A stretch of DNA of 64,000 nucleotides from an uncultured Vampirovibrio sp. (GCA_910583875.1 CAJTXT010000001.1:186001-250000), one strand, 5' to 3'; shown: positions 31,805-41,000, counted from the first letter of the stretch. Notes: a model not told the origin generated them from the sequence alone. Numbers and translations are program-made.

Positions 31805-32512
31805 TTATTTTACACCATAATCCAAATTATACAATCCATTGCTTAAATCTTTAAGCTTATTTTTTGCAGGAAGATATTCCCCTACAATACTACTTGATAT
31901 ATAAAATTCTTGTTTAGCTTTTTGAATATCTTTTTTTATAAGACATAATTCAGCTAAAATATAATGTGTTTCCGGATCTTTATAGCAAATATCCAAACTT
32001 TTTTTCAAAAATTTTTCTGCTATATCTATATAATTGTTGTTAAGAAGAACTCGTGCCGTATATTTATAAATTTCTCGATTAAAATATTCCATATAAGAAT
32101 TTTTTTCTATAATTTTATAAATAAAATCTTTTTTTTGATATTGAAAAAGCATTTCTAAATCCTGCTCATAAAAATTTCTTAGTTGAAAATAAGTTGGAGG
32201 TTGAGTAATATCATCTTTAATAACTTCAATTAGAAATAAAAGCCAATTAACAGCAGGTGAAGAGGCCTTAACCAATTTTAGAATAAGTTCAGCTCCGTCA
32301 ATATCCTCCATGATAAATTTACAATATGCACATCCATATATATTTTTTGCTTTGTTGAAATACATATAAGCTTCTTTAATATTGGAAGTATACAATGCTG
32401 TTTTTGCAAAGATATTAAAACTCCGGAAGTCAGAAAAATCATTTTTTATTTTTTTTATTCCGGAGTAATCTTTATTTTTATAAAAAAGTTTATATAAGTC
32501 TTTTTCATTCAT
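31805..32512 (-). CDS. TPR-like hypothetical protein
   Basis: A 235-residue soluble protein built of helical pairs. Later repeats (YTARVLLNNNYIDIAEKFLKKSL, then PETHYILAELCLIKKDIQKAKQEF) match the tetratricopeptide pattern, so it is a protein-protein scaffold. It starts one base after the upstream secreted TPR protein gene, so both are one operon. No specific role can be read. Confidence 0.6.
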   Translation of the reverse strand: MNEKDLYKLFYKNKDYSGIKKIKNDFSDFRSFNIFAKTALYTSNIKEAYMYFNKAKNIYGCAYCKFIMEDIDGAELILKLVKASSPAVNWLLFLIEVIKDDITQPPTYFQLRNFYEQDLEMLFQYQKKDFIYKIIEKNSYMEYFNREIYKYTARVLLNNNYIDIAEKFLKKSLDICYKDPETHYILAELCLIKKDIQKAKQEFYISSSIVGEYLPAKNKLKDLSNGLYNLDYGVK

Positions 32513-32513
32513 T

Positions 32514-33338
32514 TTAGAAATTTGGCATCATGTTTGACATCATCATCATTTGAATCATTTCAGGAGTTAAATTATTTTTTCCGTTTTGATTTTGATATTG
32601 TCTCAATAAATCAACATAATTATTTTGTCCATATTGCTGAGGCATATCCATCATCATTGCGAACCCTGTAATATCATTATTTTGATGTTTCAACATTTCA
32701 ACTGCTTGAGCTAATTGTTGATTGGAAGGAAGATAAGCTTGATTATTATTAATTTCAGTTGTTTTCATCTTAGCTTTTTCTTGTCTGATAAATTCTCTAG
32801 CCTCAGGAGTAATATTGTTTGGATAAGAACCTTTAATTAAATTTTCTATTTCAATAGTTTCTTCATCCTTAACAGGTTTTTCATTCATTTTAGCAAAGTA
32901 TTCTTCTAAAAATGTAGTGGGATTAGCCTTTAACTTTTTAATTTCATCATAAGTAAAGTTTCTATACTCACATTTTGCTACATTTTCCATACAAATTTGA
33001 GCCTGTATAGAATATGAAGTTAATTTAGGAACAGTATTCAAAGCAATAACCTTTTCAAAAGCAGCATGAGCATCAGGCTTCATTGCAATATTCATATATG
33101 CATTACCAAGGTAATACCAAGCTACTGCATTAGAAGGATCTTTTTCTGTATATAATCTTAAATCAGAAATACAACCAACATAATTTTTCTCTTTATATTT
33201 TTTAATTGCTTCTTTTATAACTTTAGCGTCAGATTCTTTTATAACTTTTGAACTAGTTTCTGCTGAAACTACATTTTGAAAGCTGCCAAATGTAAGTATC
33301 AACGAAAAAAGTAAACCAAGTATAAATATTTTTTTCAT
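32514..33338 (-). CDS. secreted TPR protein
   Basis: 274 residues with a Sec signal (MKKIFILGLLFSLILTFGSF, cleavage near VSAE). TPR repeats at about residues 40-110 (AVAWYYLGNAYMNIAMKPDAHAAFEKVIAL) are followed by a Gln/Asn/Met-rich tail containing YLPSNQQLAQAVEML and ending with four consecutive Met. Periplasmic location is likely. It is the first gene of a two-gene operon; TATAAT-like runs are upstream in the otherwise empty 33,339-33,560 stretch. Confidence 0.65.
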   Translation of the reverse strand: MKKIFILGLLFSLILTFGSFQNVVSAETSSKVIKESDAKVIKEAIKKYKEKNYVGCISDLRLYTEKDPSNAVAWYYLGNAYMNIAMKPDAHAAFEKVIALNTVPKLTSYSIQAQICMENVAKCEYRNFTYDEIKKLKANPTTFLEEYFAKMNEKPVKDEETIEIENLIKGSYPNNITPEAREFIRQEKAKMKTTEINNNQAYLPSNQQLAQAVEMLKHQNNDITGFAMMMDMPQQYGQNNYVDLLRQYQNQNGKNNLTPEMIQMMMMSNMMPNF

Positions 33339-33618
33339 ATACTATCCTCTTGTATTGTTTTAGAAAAACATTTTTTACTATTATAAATTATATACCCAAT
33401 TTTATAAAAAATCATAGTTTATTTACATTAAATATGTTACAACTCTTTGTATATCAGTTAATATAATAGTTTTTAATTATTAGTCTATATTTATTACTTA
33501 TTTTATACGAATTCTGCATTTTTCTTTCATCCAAAAGTATGAAATCATATAAAAATAGTATGTTAACATTTGTAACACATGTATAATGTTATATATATTT
33601 GTTGCATAGGGAGGCACA

Positions 33619-33849
33619 ATGAAAATTAAAATAAAAGAGACGGTAAAATCAAAAAAAGGCTGGAGTTTATACAAACTTGCACAGATTTTAAATCTTCCAC
33701 AACAAACAATATATTCTTGGGCAAGCGGCAGAACACAGCCATCTTATGAAAATATGGATAAACTATGTGAAACAATAGGCTGCGGAGTTGGTGATTTATT
33801 TGAAGCAGAGCCTGTACAACAAAAATTAAATTTAGCAGTTAATCAATAA
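33619..33849 (+). CDS. XRE-family helix-turn-helix protein
   Basis: 76 residues. The HTH is GWSLYKLAQILNLPQQTIYSWASGRTQPSYENMDKLCETIGCGVGDLFEAE (about residues 14-64), a Cro/C1 fold with the common LFEAE end. GGGAGG lies before the ATG. Upstream, TATAAT (33582-33587) is preceded by a TGTTA/TAACA dyad (33561-33577) that may be its operator. The target genes are unknown. Confidence 0.82.
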   Translation: MKIKIKETVKSKKGWSLYKLAQILNLPQQTIYSWASGRTQPSYENMDKLCETIGCGVGDLFEAEPVQQKLNLAVNQ

Positions 33850-33851
33850 AT

Positions 33852-34658
33852 TTAAGTTTCATTATGAGCAGAATTAACAACATCTTCAATACAGATGTTG
33901 TTTTCTGTTTTTTGATTTGTTAAATATACCAAATATTCAATATTTCCTTTTGGACCTTTTATAGGGGAAAAAGTTAAATCTTTTACATATAAATTTAGCG
34001 AAATGCAATAATCAAGAACTTTTTGTATAACTTCAATATGAGTTGCTTTTTCTCGAACAACACCATTTTTTCCAACTTGTTCTTTTCCTGCTTCAAATTG
34101 AGGCTTTATTAAAGAAACAATTTCAAAATTATCTTTATTTGCAAGTTTTATAAGATTATCAATAACCTTTGTTATAGAAATAAAAGATAAATCCATTGTT
34201 AAGAAATCAGCTCTTTCATCATTTTCACTATATATTTCATCTTCGCAGCAGTTTTTTACATTTACTTTCTCTATTACTTTTACTTTGTCATCAGTTCTAA
34301 GTTTCCAAGCAATTTGACCGTATCCGACATCTACACTGTAAACTTTTCTAGCACCGTTTTGCAGCATACAGTCTGTAAAACCGCCTGTTGAAGCACCTGC
34401 ATCAAGACAAATTCTGTTTTTTAAATCTATCGAAAAAGCTTTTATTGCTTTATCCAATTTAAAACCGCCCCGAGAAACAAAAGGCATAGACTTTATCTCA
34501 AAAACAGTATTTTCTTTTAATTCAAACTGAAAACCAGCTTTTGTAATAACATTTCCGTCTACTTTTACATCACCTGCCATAATAGCAGCCTGCGCCCTGC
34601 TTTTTGTTTCAAAATATCCTTTATCAGTAAGGATTTTATCTAGTCTTTCTTTTACCAT
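33852..34658 (-). CDS. tlyA: TlyA-family rRNA 2'-O-methyltransferase
   Basis: 268-residue protein with an N-terminal S4 RNA-binding domain (RLDKILTDKGYFETKSRAQAAIMAGDVKVDG, about residues 4-60) and an FtsJ-like methyltransferase domain whose SAM motif is CLDAGASTGGFTDCML near residue 84. This is the TlyA/YqxC 'hemolysin' family that methylates 16S and 23S rRNA; some members lack activity. It directly follows tatD on the same strand (1-base gap). Confidence 0.9.
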   Translation of the reverse strand: MVKERLDKILTDKGYFETKSRAQAAIMAGDVKVDGNVITKAGFQFELKENTVFEIKSMPFVSRGGFKLDKAIKAFSIDLKNRICLDAGASTGGFTDCMLQNGARKVYSVDVGYGQIAWKLRTDDKVKVIEKVNVKNCCEDEIYSENDERADFLTMDLSFISITKVIDNLIKLANKDNFEIVSLIKPQFEAGKEQVGKNGVVREKATHIEVIQKVLDYCISLNLYVKDLTFSPIKGPKGNIEYLVYLTNQKTENNICIEDVVNSAHNET

Positions 34659-34659
34659 G

Positions 34660-35415
34660 TTATATATTGAAAACCTTTTTTGCGTTTAGTGTTGTGTGTT
34701 TCTTTACTTCTTCTATATCAATATTTTTTATATTTGCAATTTCTTGCGCAATATATTTTAAATATGCAGGAGTATTCAATTTTCCTCTAAAAGGAACCGG
34801 AGCTAAATATGGGCAATCCGTTTCTAAAAGAAGTTTTTCTAATGGAACTATTTTTACTGCTTCTTTTAAATCCTTTGCATTTTTAAAAGTTACAACTCCT
34901 CCAATTGCAATATAGTAGCCTTTATTAATGCACTTTTTAGCAAACTCTGCATTTCCAGAAAAGCAATGAAATATAACATCTTTTAAATTGTAATCTTGCA
35001 AAATATTAAAGGTATCTTCATGCGCTTCTCTATCATGAATAATTACTGGCATTTGAGTTTTTTCTGCTATTTCAAGCTGTTTTCTTAATACAAGTTTTTG
35101 TTCTTCTTTTGTGTCTGCGCCATAGTGATAATCAAGCCCAATTTCACCTATTGCAACAATTTTTTCATTTTTCAAATATTCATAAATTTGTTTTTCCGCA
35201 TTATCATCATAAGCTTGAAACTCAGACGGATGAATACCTACAGCTCCATATAACATTTCATATCTGCTGCAATATTCATTTATCTCTTCAAATGTCGAAG
35301 GTTCAACACCCGGAATAATAACAACAGAAACGTCATTATTTCGTATATCATTGAGAACTTCGTCAAAATTATTTGTATAATCTTCAAAATTTATATGTGC
35401 ATGTGTATCAATCAT
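34660..35415 (-). CDS. tatD: TatD-family metal-dependent DNase
   Basis: 251-residue TIM-barrel hydrolase. Metal ligands appear in order: MIDTHAHINF (His-x-His), AIGEIGLDYHYG (Glu), MPVIIHDREA (His), VIFHCFSG (His) and LLETDCPYLAP (Asp). Family members act as 3'-5' exonucleases or deacylases. It is the upstream gene of a tatD-tlyA operon. The leader region 35,416-35,551 divides it from the divergent membrane protein gene. Confidence 0.93.
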   Translation of the reverse strand: MIDTHAHINFEDYTNNFDEVLNDIRNNDVSVVIIPGVEPSTFEEINEYCSRYEMLYGAVGIHPSEFQAYDDNAEKQIYEYLKNEKIVAIGEIGLDYHYGADTKEEQKLVLRKQLEIAEKTQMPVIIHDREAHEDTFNILQDYNLKDVIFHCFSGNAEFAKKCINKGYYIAIGGVVTFKNAKDLKEAVKIVPLEKLLLETDCPYLAPVPFRGKLNTPAYLKYIAQEIANIKNIDIEEVKKHTTLNAKKVFNI

Positions 35416-35551
35416 ATTATTAATTGCCTTATCCTTACATTTATTCTAATATAAGCTGTGATAATTGTTTAATTTATGTAAAAAAGAATTAACAAAATAA
35501 CAAAAAAAATCTTGTACTAACTTAATAGAGTTAGAAAACTGGGATAGAATA

Positions 35552-36283
35552 ATGAATGTTTTAAATTCAATATTAGCCGAAAAACCAAAAATAAAAGCTA
35601 ATCCATATAATACGAAAGAATATAGAAAGAAAGTAAATGCAGCATCAATTGCAGGTAGTGCAATAGGTATTGCAGGAGCTGTTGCCGGTGTTTATGCAAT
35701 GGCAAAAAAAGGAAATCCAGCTTTAAGTTTAAAAAATCTTTCTTATGAAGAAAAAGATGTTCTATTAATAGGTGCAGGCTCTGTTTTGGGTGGTTTAACA
35801 GGCGGTCTTCTTGCAGATAAAGATAAAAACAATATTAAACCTAAGTTAAGAGAAGCAACACAACAATTTGTAGGTAATATGGTATTTCCTATCGGTTTAT
35901 TAGCAGCAGGAAACAAAATTTTAGATAAAACAGGTTTTCAACTTCCTCAAATTCCAGCTAACTTCAAGTATGCAAAAGCTGCAAATGGCATTCTTTCAGT
36001 ATTACCTAAAATTGCAGTAACTGTTGGTGCATTATTTGGCGGTATGAATATTGGAAATAAAGTTATGAATAAAGTAAACAATACAATATTCAAAGAAGAA
36101 GTAAAACACGAAGTTGAACCGGAAGATTTTCTTGTACATGCTGATGATTTATGTCTTGCAGCAAATATGTTATTAAAAGATGCTAAATCTGTATCAGCAA
36201 TAACATCTAAAGTTCTTCCTGCTACATTTATTGTTGCCGGTTCTAAAGTCGGGATGCAAACAGCTGAAGAAAGCAAAGTTTAA
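35552..36283 (+). CDS. hypothetical Gly/Ala-rich membrane protein
   Basis: 243 residues with a soluble basic N-terminus, then hydrophobic Gly/Ala-rich helices (ASIAGSAIGIAGAVAGVYAMA near 31-52, LLIGAGSVLGGLTGGLLA near 72-90, MVFPIGLLAAG near 110, VLPKIAVTVGALFGGMNIG near 150-168, FIVAGSKVG near the end). Such glycine-zipper helices suggest membrane insertion or oligomers. No family recognised; the style is like other lineage-specific proteins of this genome. It overlaps hemW by 4 bases, convergent. Confidence 0.5.
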   Translation: MNVLNSILAEKPKIKANPYNTKEYRKKVNAASIAGSAIGIAGAVAGVYAMAKKGNPALSLKNLSYEEKDVLLIGAGSVLGGLTGGLLADKDKNNIKPKLREATQQFVGNMVFPIGLLAAGNKILDKTGFQLPQIPANFKYAKAANGILSVLPKIAVTVGALFGGMNIGNKVMNKVNNTIFKEEVKHEVEPEDFLVHADDLCLAANMLLKDAKSVSAITSKVLPATFIVAGSKVGMQTAEESKV

Positions 36284-37368
36284 TCAATAAATTCACACAT
36301 TATTTCATTACTTAAAAGAAATCCGTTCTCTGTTAGTTTGCAGAAGCCATTTTGTATTTTCATCAAGTGCAAATCAACATACTTTTTTATAGTTGAAGAA
36401 TATTTTTCTTCAAAATCAATATTAAATTTATTATTTATTTCTGAAATATTTATACCCTGTTTTAACCTTAAACCTAAAAATATTTCATCTTCCATTATTT
36501 CTTGTGTATTTAAAACTATTTCCTCTTCTCTTTCCATAGAATTAGTAAGATATTTTTTTAAATTACAAATATTTTTATATCTTATATTTTTTTCATATCC
36601 TGAAGCATTTAAACCAAAACCATAATAATTTTTATTTAACCAATAAGCACAATTATGTTTAGATTCAAATCCTTCTTTCGCAAAATTACTTATCTCATAA
36701 TGTATAAATTTATTGTCTTTTAAGGTTTTAGATAAACAATTAAACATTTCAGCCTGCATTTCGTCATTAGGCAAATTAATCGGAGGATTTTTCCCAAAGT
36801 AAGAATTCTCTTCAATTTTTAGACCATAAGTTGAAATATGTTTCACATCTAGTAAAAGAGCCTTTTCTACATCATCTTTAAAAATTTTAAAACTCTGATT
36901 TGGAAGCCCATAAATTAAATCAATACTAATATTATCAAATCCGCAATCTTTTATAATTTGTATTGCATTAAAAATTTCTTCTTGAGAATGATTTCTTCCT
37001 ATAACTTTTAAAATATTATTATCAAAAGTTTGTACACCAAGCGAAATTCTGTTAATTCCTAATTGTTTAATTTTTTCAAATTTAGACTTAAAAACAGTCT
37101 CAGGATTAACTTCTAATGTAATCTCGCAATTTTTTTGAAAAGAGAAACAGTCAATAATTTTTTGTATGTCCTCTACCTCTAGTAATGAAGGCGTACCGCC
37201 GCCTATATATAAAGTTTTTAAATCTTCACCTTTATATCTTTCATTTATTTCATATAAAAGAACATCAAGATATAAATCTTTATTTTTTAAACTAAGCCCA
37301 GAAACAAAAGAGCAATAATTGCACTTTTTTAAACAGAACGGAATATGAATATAAGCATGTTCAACCAT
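36280..37368 (-). CDS. hemW: HemW-like radical SAM protein
   Basis: 362-residue protein. The radical SAM motif CLKKCNYCSF (with HIPFC before it) lies at about residues 10-22, followed by LYIGGGTPSLL and GINRISLGVQTFDNNIL. The CNYCSF form (second aromatic spacing, no fourth Cys as in HemN) and the C-terminal HemN_C-like winged region support HemW, a heme chaperone often misnamed oxygen-independent coproporphyrinogen oxidase. True HemN carries CxxxCxxCxC. Start ATG 37368. Confidence 0.88.
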   Translation of the reverse strand: MVEHAYIHIPFCLKKCNYCSFVSGLSLKNKDLYLDVLLYEINERYKGEDLKTLYIGGGTPSLLEVEDIQKIIDCFSFQKNCEITLEVNPETVFKSKFEKIKQLGINRISLGVQTFDNNILKVIGRNHSQEEIFNAIQIIKDCGFDNISIDLIYGLPNQSFKIFKDDVEKALLLDVKHISTYGLKIEENSYFGKNPPINLPNDEMQAEMFNCLSKTLKDNKFIHYEISNFAKEGFESKHNCAYWLNKNYYGFGLNASGYEKNIRYKNICNLKKYLTNSMEREEEIVLNTQEIMEDEIFLGLRLKQGINISEINNKFNIDFEEKYSSTIKKYVDLHLMKIQNGFCKLTENGFLLSNEIMCEFID

Positions 37369-37396
37369 AAAATGATTATATCAAGAATGACATAAT

Positions 37397-37425
37397 TTGA
37401 AACTTTATTATCTGTTTGCTACAAT
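37397..37425 (+). promoter_or_regulatory. promoter of rimI-bioY
   Basis: TTGAAA (37397-37402), 17 bases, TACAAT (37420-37425), 21 bases before the rimI ATG. Confidence 0.65.
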
Positions 37426-37446
37426 CTGAGTTAGGGATATTATTTT

Positions 37447-37974
37447 ATGCAAAAAATAAACGTAATAAGAATGACAAATGATAATGTAGATGAAGTTTTT
37501 CATATTGAAGAACTTGTACATCCGGAACATCATTGGTCTAAAGAATCATTTTATAATGAACTTTCAAATAAACTTGCATATTATTATTGCGTTAAAAATG
37601 AAGACAATAAAATCCTTGGCTACATCGGCTTATGGCATATTATTGATGAAGCACATATAACAACACTTGCTGTTCATCCTGATTACAGAAAAAAACAACT
37701 TGCACAAATTTTATTAATTCAAGCAATAGAAGACTGTTATAAAGATATGATTAAATACATAACGCTTGAAGTAAGAGAAAGTAATATTCCGGCAATTATG
37801 TTATACGAAAAATTCTTGTTTGAATCAATCGGAATGAGAAAAAATTATTATCAAGATAATAATGAAAATGCAATTATTATGTTTACACAAAATATTTGGT
37901 ATGATAAATTCAAAAATAATTTTGCAAATATAAAAGATACTATAAATAAAGATATGGTTGTTTATGATAAATAA
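37447..37974 (+). CDS. rimI: GNAT N-acetyltransferase, RimI-like
   Basis: 175-residue GNAT enzyme. The acetyl-CoA-binding motif A is HITTLAVHPDYRKKQLAQILLIQAI (about residues 79-103, R-x-x-Q/G-x-G/A type), and ITLEVRESNIPAIMLYEKF is the RimI-style continuation. RimI acetylates the N-terminal alanine of ribosomal protein S18. The 30-residue C-terminal extension is unusual, so a neighbouring GNAT specificity is possible. Its end overlaps the start of bioY, so the two genes are coupled. Confidence 0.8.
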   Translation: MQKINVIRMTNDNVDEVFHIEELVHPEHHWSKESFYNELSNKLAYYYCVKNEDNKILGYIGLWHIIDEAHITTLAVHPDYRKKQLAQILLIQAIEDCYKDMIKYITLEVRESNIPAIMLYEKFLFESIGMRKNYYQDNNENAIIMFTQNIWYDKFKNNFANIKDTINKDMVVYDK

Positions 37975-38605
37975 AAGAGTAAAAGAAGGTATAAAAAGTT
38001 TTCATAAACCAAATACACGTATAAGGTTTTGTCTTGGAACATTGGCTTTAATGGCTGTATGTGTAATGTTGTTAATAATTGCTACCTTTACTCAAATTAA
38101 AATGAATTTCAATATTCCTGAAAACGGAATTATTTCATATTTGAAATTTGAATATATTCCGCAAATACCTTGTGTTTTATTTATTGCAGCCTTATTAGGG
38201 GAATGCTGGGGATTATTTGTAATACTAATTTATATAATAATGGGACTTACACATTTATTTCCTGTTTTTGCGCTCGGCGGCGGTCTTTCATATATATTTC
38301 AATATAATTTCGGATATATTTTTGGATACATTTTTGCAGTACTTCTAACTGCAAAAGAATTAAAAAAAGGTAATTCTGTTTTACATATATTACTTGCCGC
38401 TTTTTACGGAATTTTCATTATACATGTAATAGGAATTATTTATATGACAATAATTGCATTATTAAGACAAGATTCTTGGGATTTTATAAATAATATGATA
38501 TATTTCCAATCTTTATCAAAACTATTATATGATATTGTATTTGGATTTATAGCTATTTTGATAGCAAAAATCTGTCGTAGATTATTGTGGATGATAATGG
38601 GTTAA
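37964..38605 (+). CDS. bioY: BioY-family biotin transporter substrate-binding subunit
   Basis: About 213 residues with six hydrophobic segments. The family signature is FIAALLGECWGLFVILIYI followed by a Gly-rich FALGGGLSYIFQYNFGYIFGY segment. It is the S component of ECF-type biotin uptake and may work with a shared ECF module elsewhere. I prefer ATG 37964; TTG 37958 is possible. Both lie inside rimI. The stop codon sits in the left arm of the long inverted repeat that follows. BioD is encoded at 56540, so uptake and partial synthesis of biotin may coexist. Confidence 0.82.
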   Translation: MINKRVKEGIKSFHKPNTRIRFCLGTLALMAVCVMLLIIATFTQIKMNFNIPENGIISYLKFEYIPQIPCVLFIAALLGECWGLFVILIYIIMGLTHLFPVFALGGGLSYIFQYNFGYIFGYIFAVLLTAKELKKGNSVLHILLAAFYGIFIIHVIGIIYMTIIALLRQDSWDFINNMIYFQSLSKLLYDIVFGFIAILIAKICRRLLWMIMG

Positions 38606-38711
38606 AATTATAAATATAACGGTAGGTGGGTATTTTCGAAGTCCATTGATTTTAGGTATCGCGAAATCACAGGACGAGAAGGTAACCACCTACCGTTATA
38701 TTTATAATTTT
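38604..38711. repeat. 108-bp structured element: 26-bp perfect inverted repeat with internal stems
   Basis: 38604-38629 and 38686-38711 are perfect 26-bp inverted repeats (the outer half A/T only, the inner half AACGGTAGGTGG). The 56-bp centre can form further nested stems (GTCC/GGAC and GATTT/AAATC). The element lies between two convergent genes. It may be a bidirectional terminator, a structured RNA or a small MITE. No gene fits in it. Confidence 0.7.
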
Positions 38712-38715
38712 ACTT

Positions 38716-38979
38716 TTATAATCCTAATGACATTAATATTCTGACAATTAATTGTTCTATAATTTGTAATACAATAAAAGCAATTAACGGAGAAATATCA
38801 ATCATACCAATAGGCGGAATAACAGCCTTAAATGGCGCCATTATAATATTATAAATTTTTACTAATGAAGCCACAGGCTCTTTTCTCACATCAAAAATAG
38901 GTATCCAGCTCAATAAAACAACAAGCAGGATAATTAAATAAATTATTTTAAAGAATATTGTTACTATATATGAAATCAT
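38716..38979 (-). CDS. YggT-family membrane protein
   Basis: 87 residues, two transmembrane segments (about 4-24 and 62-84) joined by a loop with LLSWIPIFDVRKEPVASLVKIYNIIMAPFKAVIPPIGMIDISPLI, the standard YggT/Ycf19 layout (here cited for its motif order only: W-I, then the P-I-G-x-x-D-x-S-P box). Ycf19 relatives are common in cyanobacteria and plastids and take part in chromosome or membrane organisation. It follows mtnP on the same strand (12 bases). Confidence 0.88.
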   Translation of the reverse strand: MISYIVTIFFKIIYLIILLVVLLSWIPIFDVRKEPVASLVKIYNIIMAPFKAVIPPIGMIDISPLIAFIVLQIIEQLIVRILMSLGL

Positions 38980-38991
38980 ATTTAGCCTTAC

Positions 38992-39801
38992 TTATGAAGT
39001 ATGTGATACATTTTGACATTCACAATTATTTCTTTCAACTGGAATGTTTTCTATAATTGCGATTAATAAACTTTTTAATCTGCTGATATTTGATTTAAAT
39101 ACCTGCATAACTTCCTGATGTGTAACAGGAGGAACATCACCAACTAAACCAGCATCATAATCAGTAATTAAAGCAATTGTAACAGGACACATATCAAGTT
39201 CATGAACTAAATGTACTTCAGGGTATTGGCTCATATTAATAACTTCCCAGCCTTGATTTGTAAAGAATTTAGACTCAGACTTTGTTGTAAATCTTGGACC
39301 GTTAATAACAACAACAGTACCTGTTTCGTGAACATCAATACCTTGTTTTTTAGCTTGTTCAATAGCGATTTTTCTTAGTTCCGGACAATAAGGATCAGCA
39401 GCACTAGGGTGAACACAAACAGGACCTTCAAAGAAAGTATTTTTTCTTCCGTCAGTCCAATCAACAAACTGGTCACAAATAACAAAATCGCCAGGTTTAA
39501 CATGTTTTTGTAAACTTCCTGCTGCACAAGGCGAAATAACCCTTGTAACACCTAAAGATTTTAATGCCCAAACATTAGCTCTGTAATTAACTGTATGAGG
39601 TAAAAATCTATGGTCACGACCGTGTCTTGGAATAAACGCAACTTTTTTACCAAATAATTCACCAATTGTAATAGGGTCAGACGGTTTGCCATAAGGTGTG
39701 TCAATTACAACTTCTTGACAAGGTGTACCGGCTTCTTCAAAAAAGCTATAGAATCCGCTTCCGCCAATTATACCAATTTGTGCAGTTAATTTTTCACTCA
39801 T
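38992..39801 (-). CDS. mtnP: S-methyl-5'-thioadenosine phosphorylase
   Basis: Cleaves methylthioadenosine, the by-product of polyamine synthesis and radical SAM-type reactions, to adenine and methylthioribose 1-phosphate. 269 residues from ATG 39801, chosen because AAGGAG lies 6 bases before it; an earlier ATG at 39840 lacks a site. Motifs: IGIIGGSGFY, FIPRHGRDHRFLPHTVNYRAN, SPCAAGSLQ, GPRFTTKSESKF, EVINMSQYPEVHLVHELDMC and ITDYDAG. The NMSxxPE block with a Ser-Gln instead of the longer purine nucleoside form supports MTAP specificity. A product-useful partner for the several radical SAM enzymes in this window. Confidence 0.9.
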   Translation of the reverse strand: MSEKLTAQIGIIGGSGFYSFFEEAGTPCQEVVIDTPYGKPSDPITIGELFGKKVAFIPRHGRDHRFLPHTVNYRANVWALKSLGVTRVISPCAAGSLQKHVKPGDFVICDQFVDWTDGRKNTFFEGPVCVHPSAADPYCPELRKIAIEQAKKQGIDVHETGTVVVINGPRFTTKSESKFFTNQGWEVINMSQYPEVHLVHELDMCPVTIALITDYDAGLVGDVPPVTHQEVMQVFKSNISRLKSLLIAIIENIPVERNNCECQNVSHTS

Positions 39802-39861
39802 ATAATTCTCCTTAAATAGATATACATATACTTTTAGCATAGATTTTCATATTATACAAGC

Positions 39862-39900
39862 AAACAAAAAAGAATCGGTTATACCGATTCTTTTTTGTTT
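39862..39900 (-). terminator. strong intrinsic terminator of the pilin gene
   Basis: 18-bp perfect stem (AAACAAAAAAGAATCGGT and its complement) with a TAT loop, T-rich on the minus strand side, 20 bases after the pilin stop. Confidence 0.93.
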
Positions 39901-39919
39901 CTTAAATAAATATCAGAAA

Positions 39920-40510
39920 CTATTTCATTTTACCTGCTGTAACTTGAAGTGAATTTTCTATTAATTCATTTTCAAATTCATAATTATCAGCTGCAGTACT
40001 TTCAGGTGTATCAATCTTACCGTCAAATCTAACACGGATTTTCAAACCGGTACCATCACCATTTTTACCTCTTTTTGCAGCAAGTGTTTTTAATTCTTTA
40101 CTGCCAAGACCACGATCTACAAATATTGTACGTGTATCTCCGTCAAATTTACCTTCAAGACCCCAATATCTAATACCATCTGTAGTAATAAAGTTAGGGT
40201 TAGCATAATCAGACTTAGAAGTACAATCTACACGACCTGATGTATTCAACGCATCTGCAACAGCCTGACAGAAATCTTCATCATGTACATTTTCATCTTT
40301 CCAGTATGCTGAAGAATTTGCAGCCATAGAATACAATGTTGAATCCATTGCATTAGAAACAGCGCTTTGCATACTATACAATGCTTTTTTATAAGTTACT
40401 TTATCTTTATCAGGTCTAACATTGTCAATTACTGGGATTAAAATTGCTGCCAATACACCAATAATTGCTAATGTAACTAATGCTTCTGAAAGAGTAAATG
40501 CTTTTTTCAT
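39920..40510 (-). CDS. type IV pilin-like protein
   Basis: 196 residues with a class III prepilin signal: MKKA followed by FTLSEALVTLAIIGVLAAIL, that is a short basic leader, Phe+1, Glu+5 and a 20-residue hydrophobic stalk. The -1 residue is Ala, not the usual Gly, yet peptidases accept Ala in some pilins. The globular part carries two Cys (EDFCQAV and GRVDCTSK) that could form the disulfide loop. Such pilins serve in adhesion, type II-like secretion or DNA uptake. AAGGAAAAATTAAATG precedes the gene; the region 40,511-40,730 upstream is empty. Confidence 0.85.
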   Translation of the reverse strand: MKKAFTLSEALVTLAIIGVLAAILIPVIDNVRPDKDKVTYKKALYSMQSAVSNAMDSTLYSMAANSSAYWKDENVHDEDFCQAVADALNTSGRVDCTSKSDYANPNFITTDGIRYWGLEGKFDGDTRTIFVDRGLGSKELKTLAAKRGKNGDGTGLKIRVRFDGKIDTPESTAADNYEFENELIENSLQVTAGKMK

Positions 40511-40733
40511 TTAATTTTTCCTTATACTCATAAAATAATTATATTATTCCATATTAATATAATACCACATTTTTATATTTTACAAGCATGTTTTCTTAGA
40601 TTTTTTTATATTTTTAAACAAAATAGCATTTTTTGTTTTTGAAATATAAATAAGCTAAATAAATAAAACTAATAACCCAAAATAAAATAAATAAAATTTG
40701 TAACGTTTTTTGGCAAGAATTTTAAATCTATAC

Positions 40734-40762
40734 TTGATATAAAATTTTTAGGTGTATATAAT
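40734..40762 (+). promoter_or_regulatory. promoter of rpmE
   Basis: TTGATA (40734-40739), 17 bases, TATAAT (40757-40762), 37 bases before the rpmE ATG. Confidence 0.75.
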
Positions 40763-40799
40763 TCTATAGCTGATACTATTAATTAATTGAGGTAGAAAA

Positions 40800-41000
40800 A
40801 TGAAACAAGGAATACATCCAGATTACAAAAAAACAGTTATAAAATGTGTATGTGGTAATGAAATTGAAACAGGTTCTGTTCAAGAAGATATTACAGTTGA
40901 AATTTGTAACAACTGCCACCCATTCTATACTGGCAATCAAAAAATCGTTGATACAGAAGGTCGTATTGAAAAATTCAAAAAACGTTATCAACAAAAATAG
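40800..41000 (+). CDS. rpmE: 50S ribosomal protein L31
   Basis: 66 residues: MKQGIHPDYKKTVIKCVCGN, then IEICNNCHPFYTGNQK type sequence and GRIEKFKKRYQ. The CxC and CxxC cysteines are present, so it is the zinc-binding (type A) form. AGGTAG-like purines precede the ATG. A good terminator follows. Close to thyX and prfA: in cyanobacteria rpmE and prfA are neighbours at the end of the ribosomal protein cluster. Confidence 0.97.
   Translation: MKQGIHPDYKKTVIKCVCGNEIETGSVQEDITVEICNNCHPFYTGNQKIVDTEGRIEKFKKRYQQK

Noticed and set aside
38604..38711. Riboswitch for bioY
   Set aside because: It lies after the gene, not before. Ligand control from there is unlikely.
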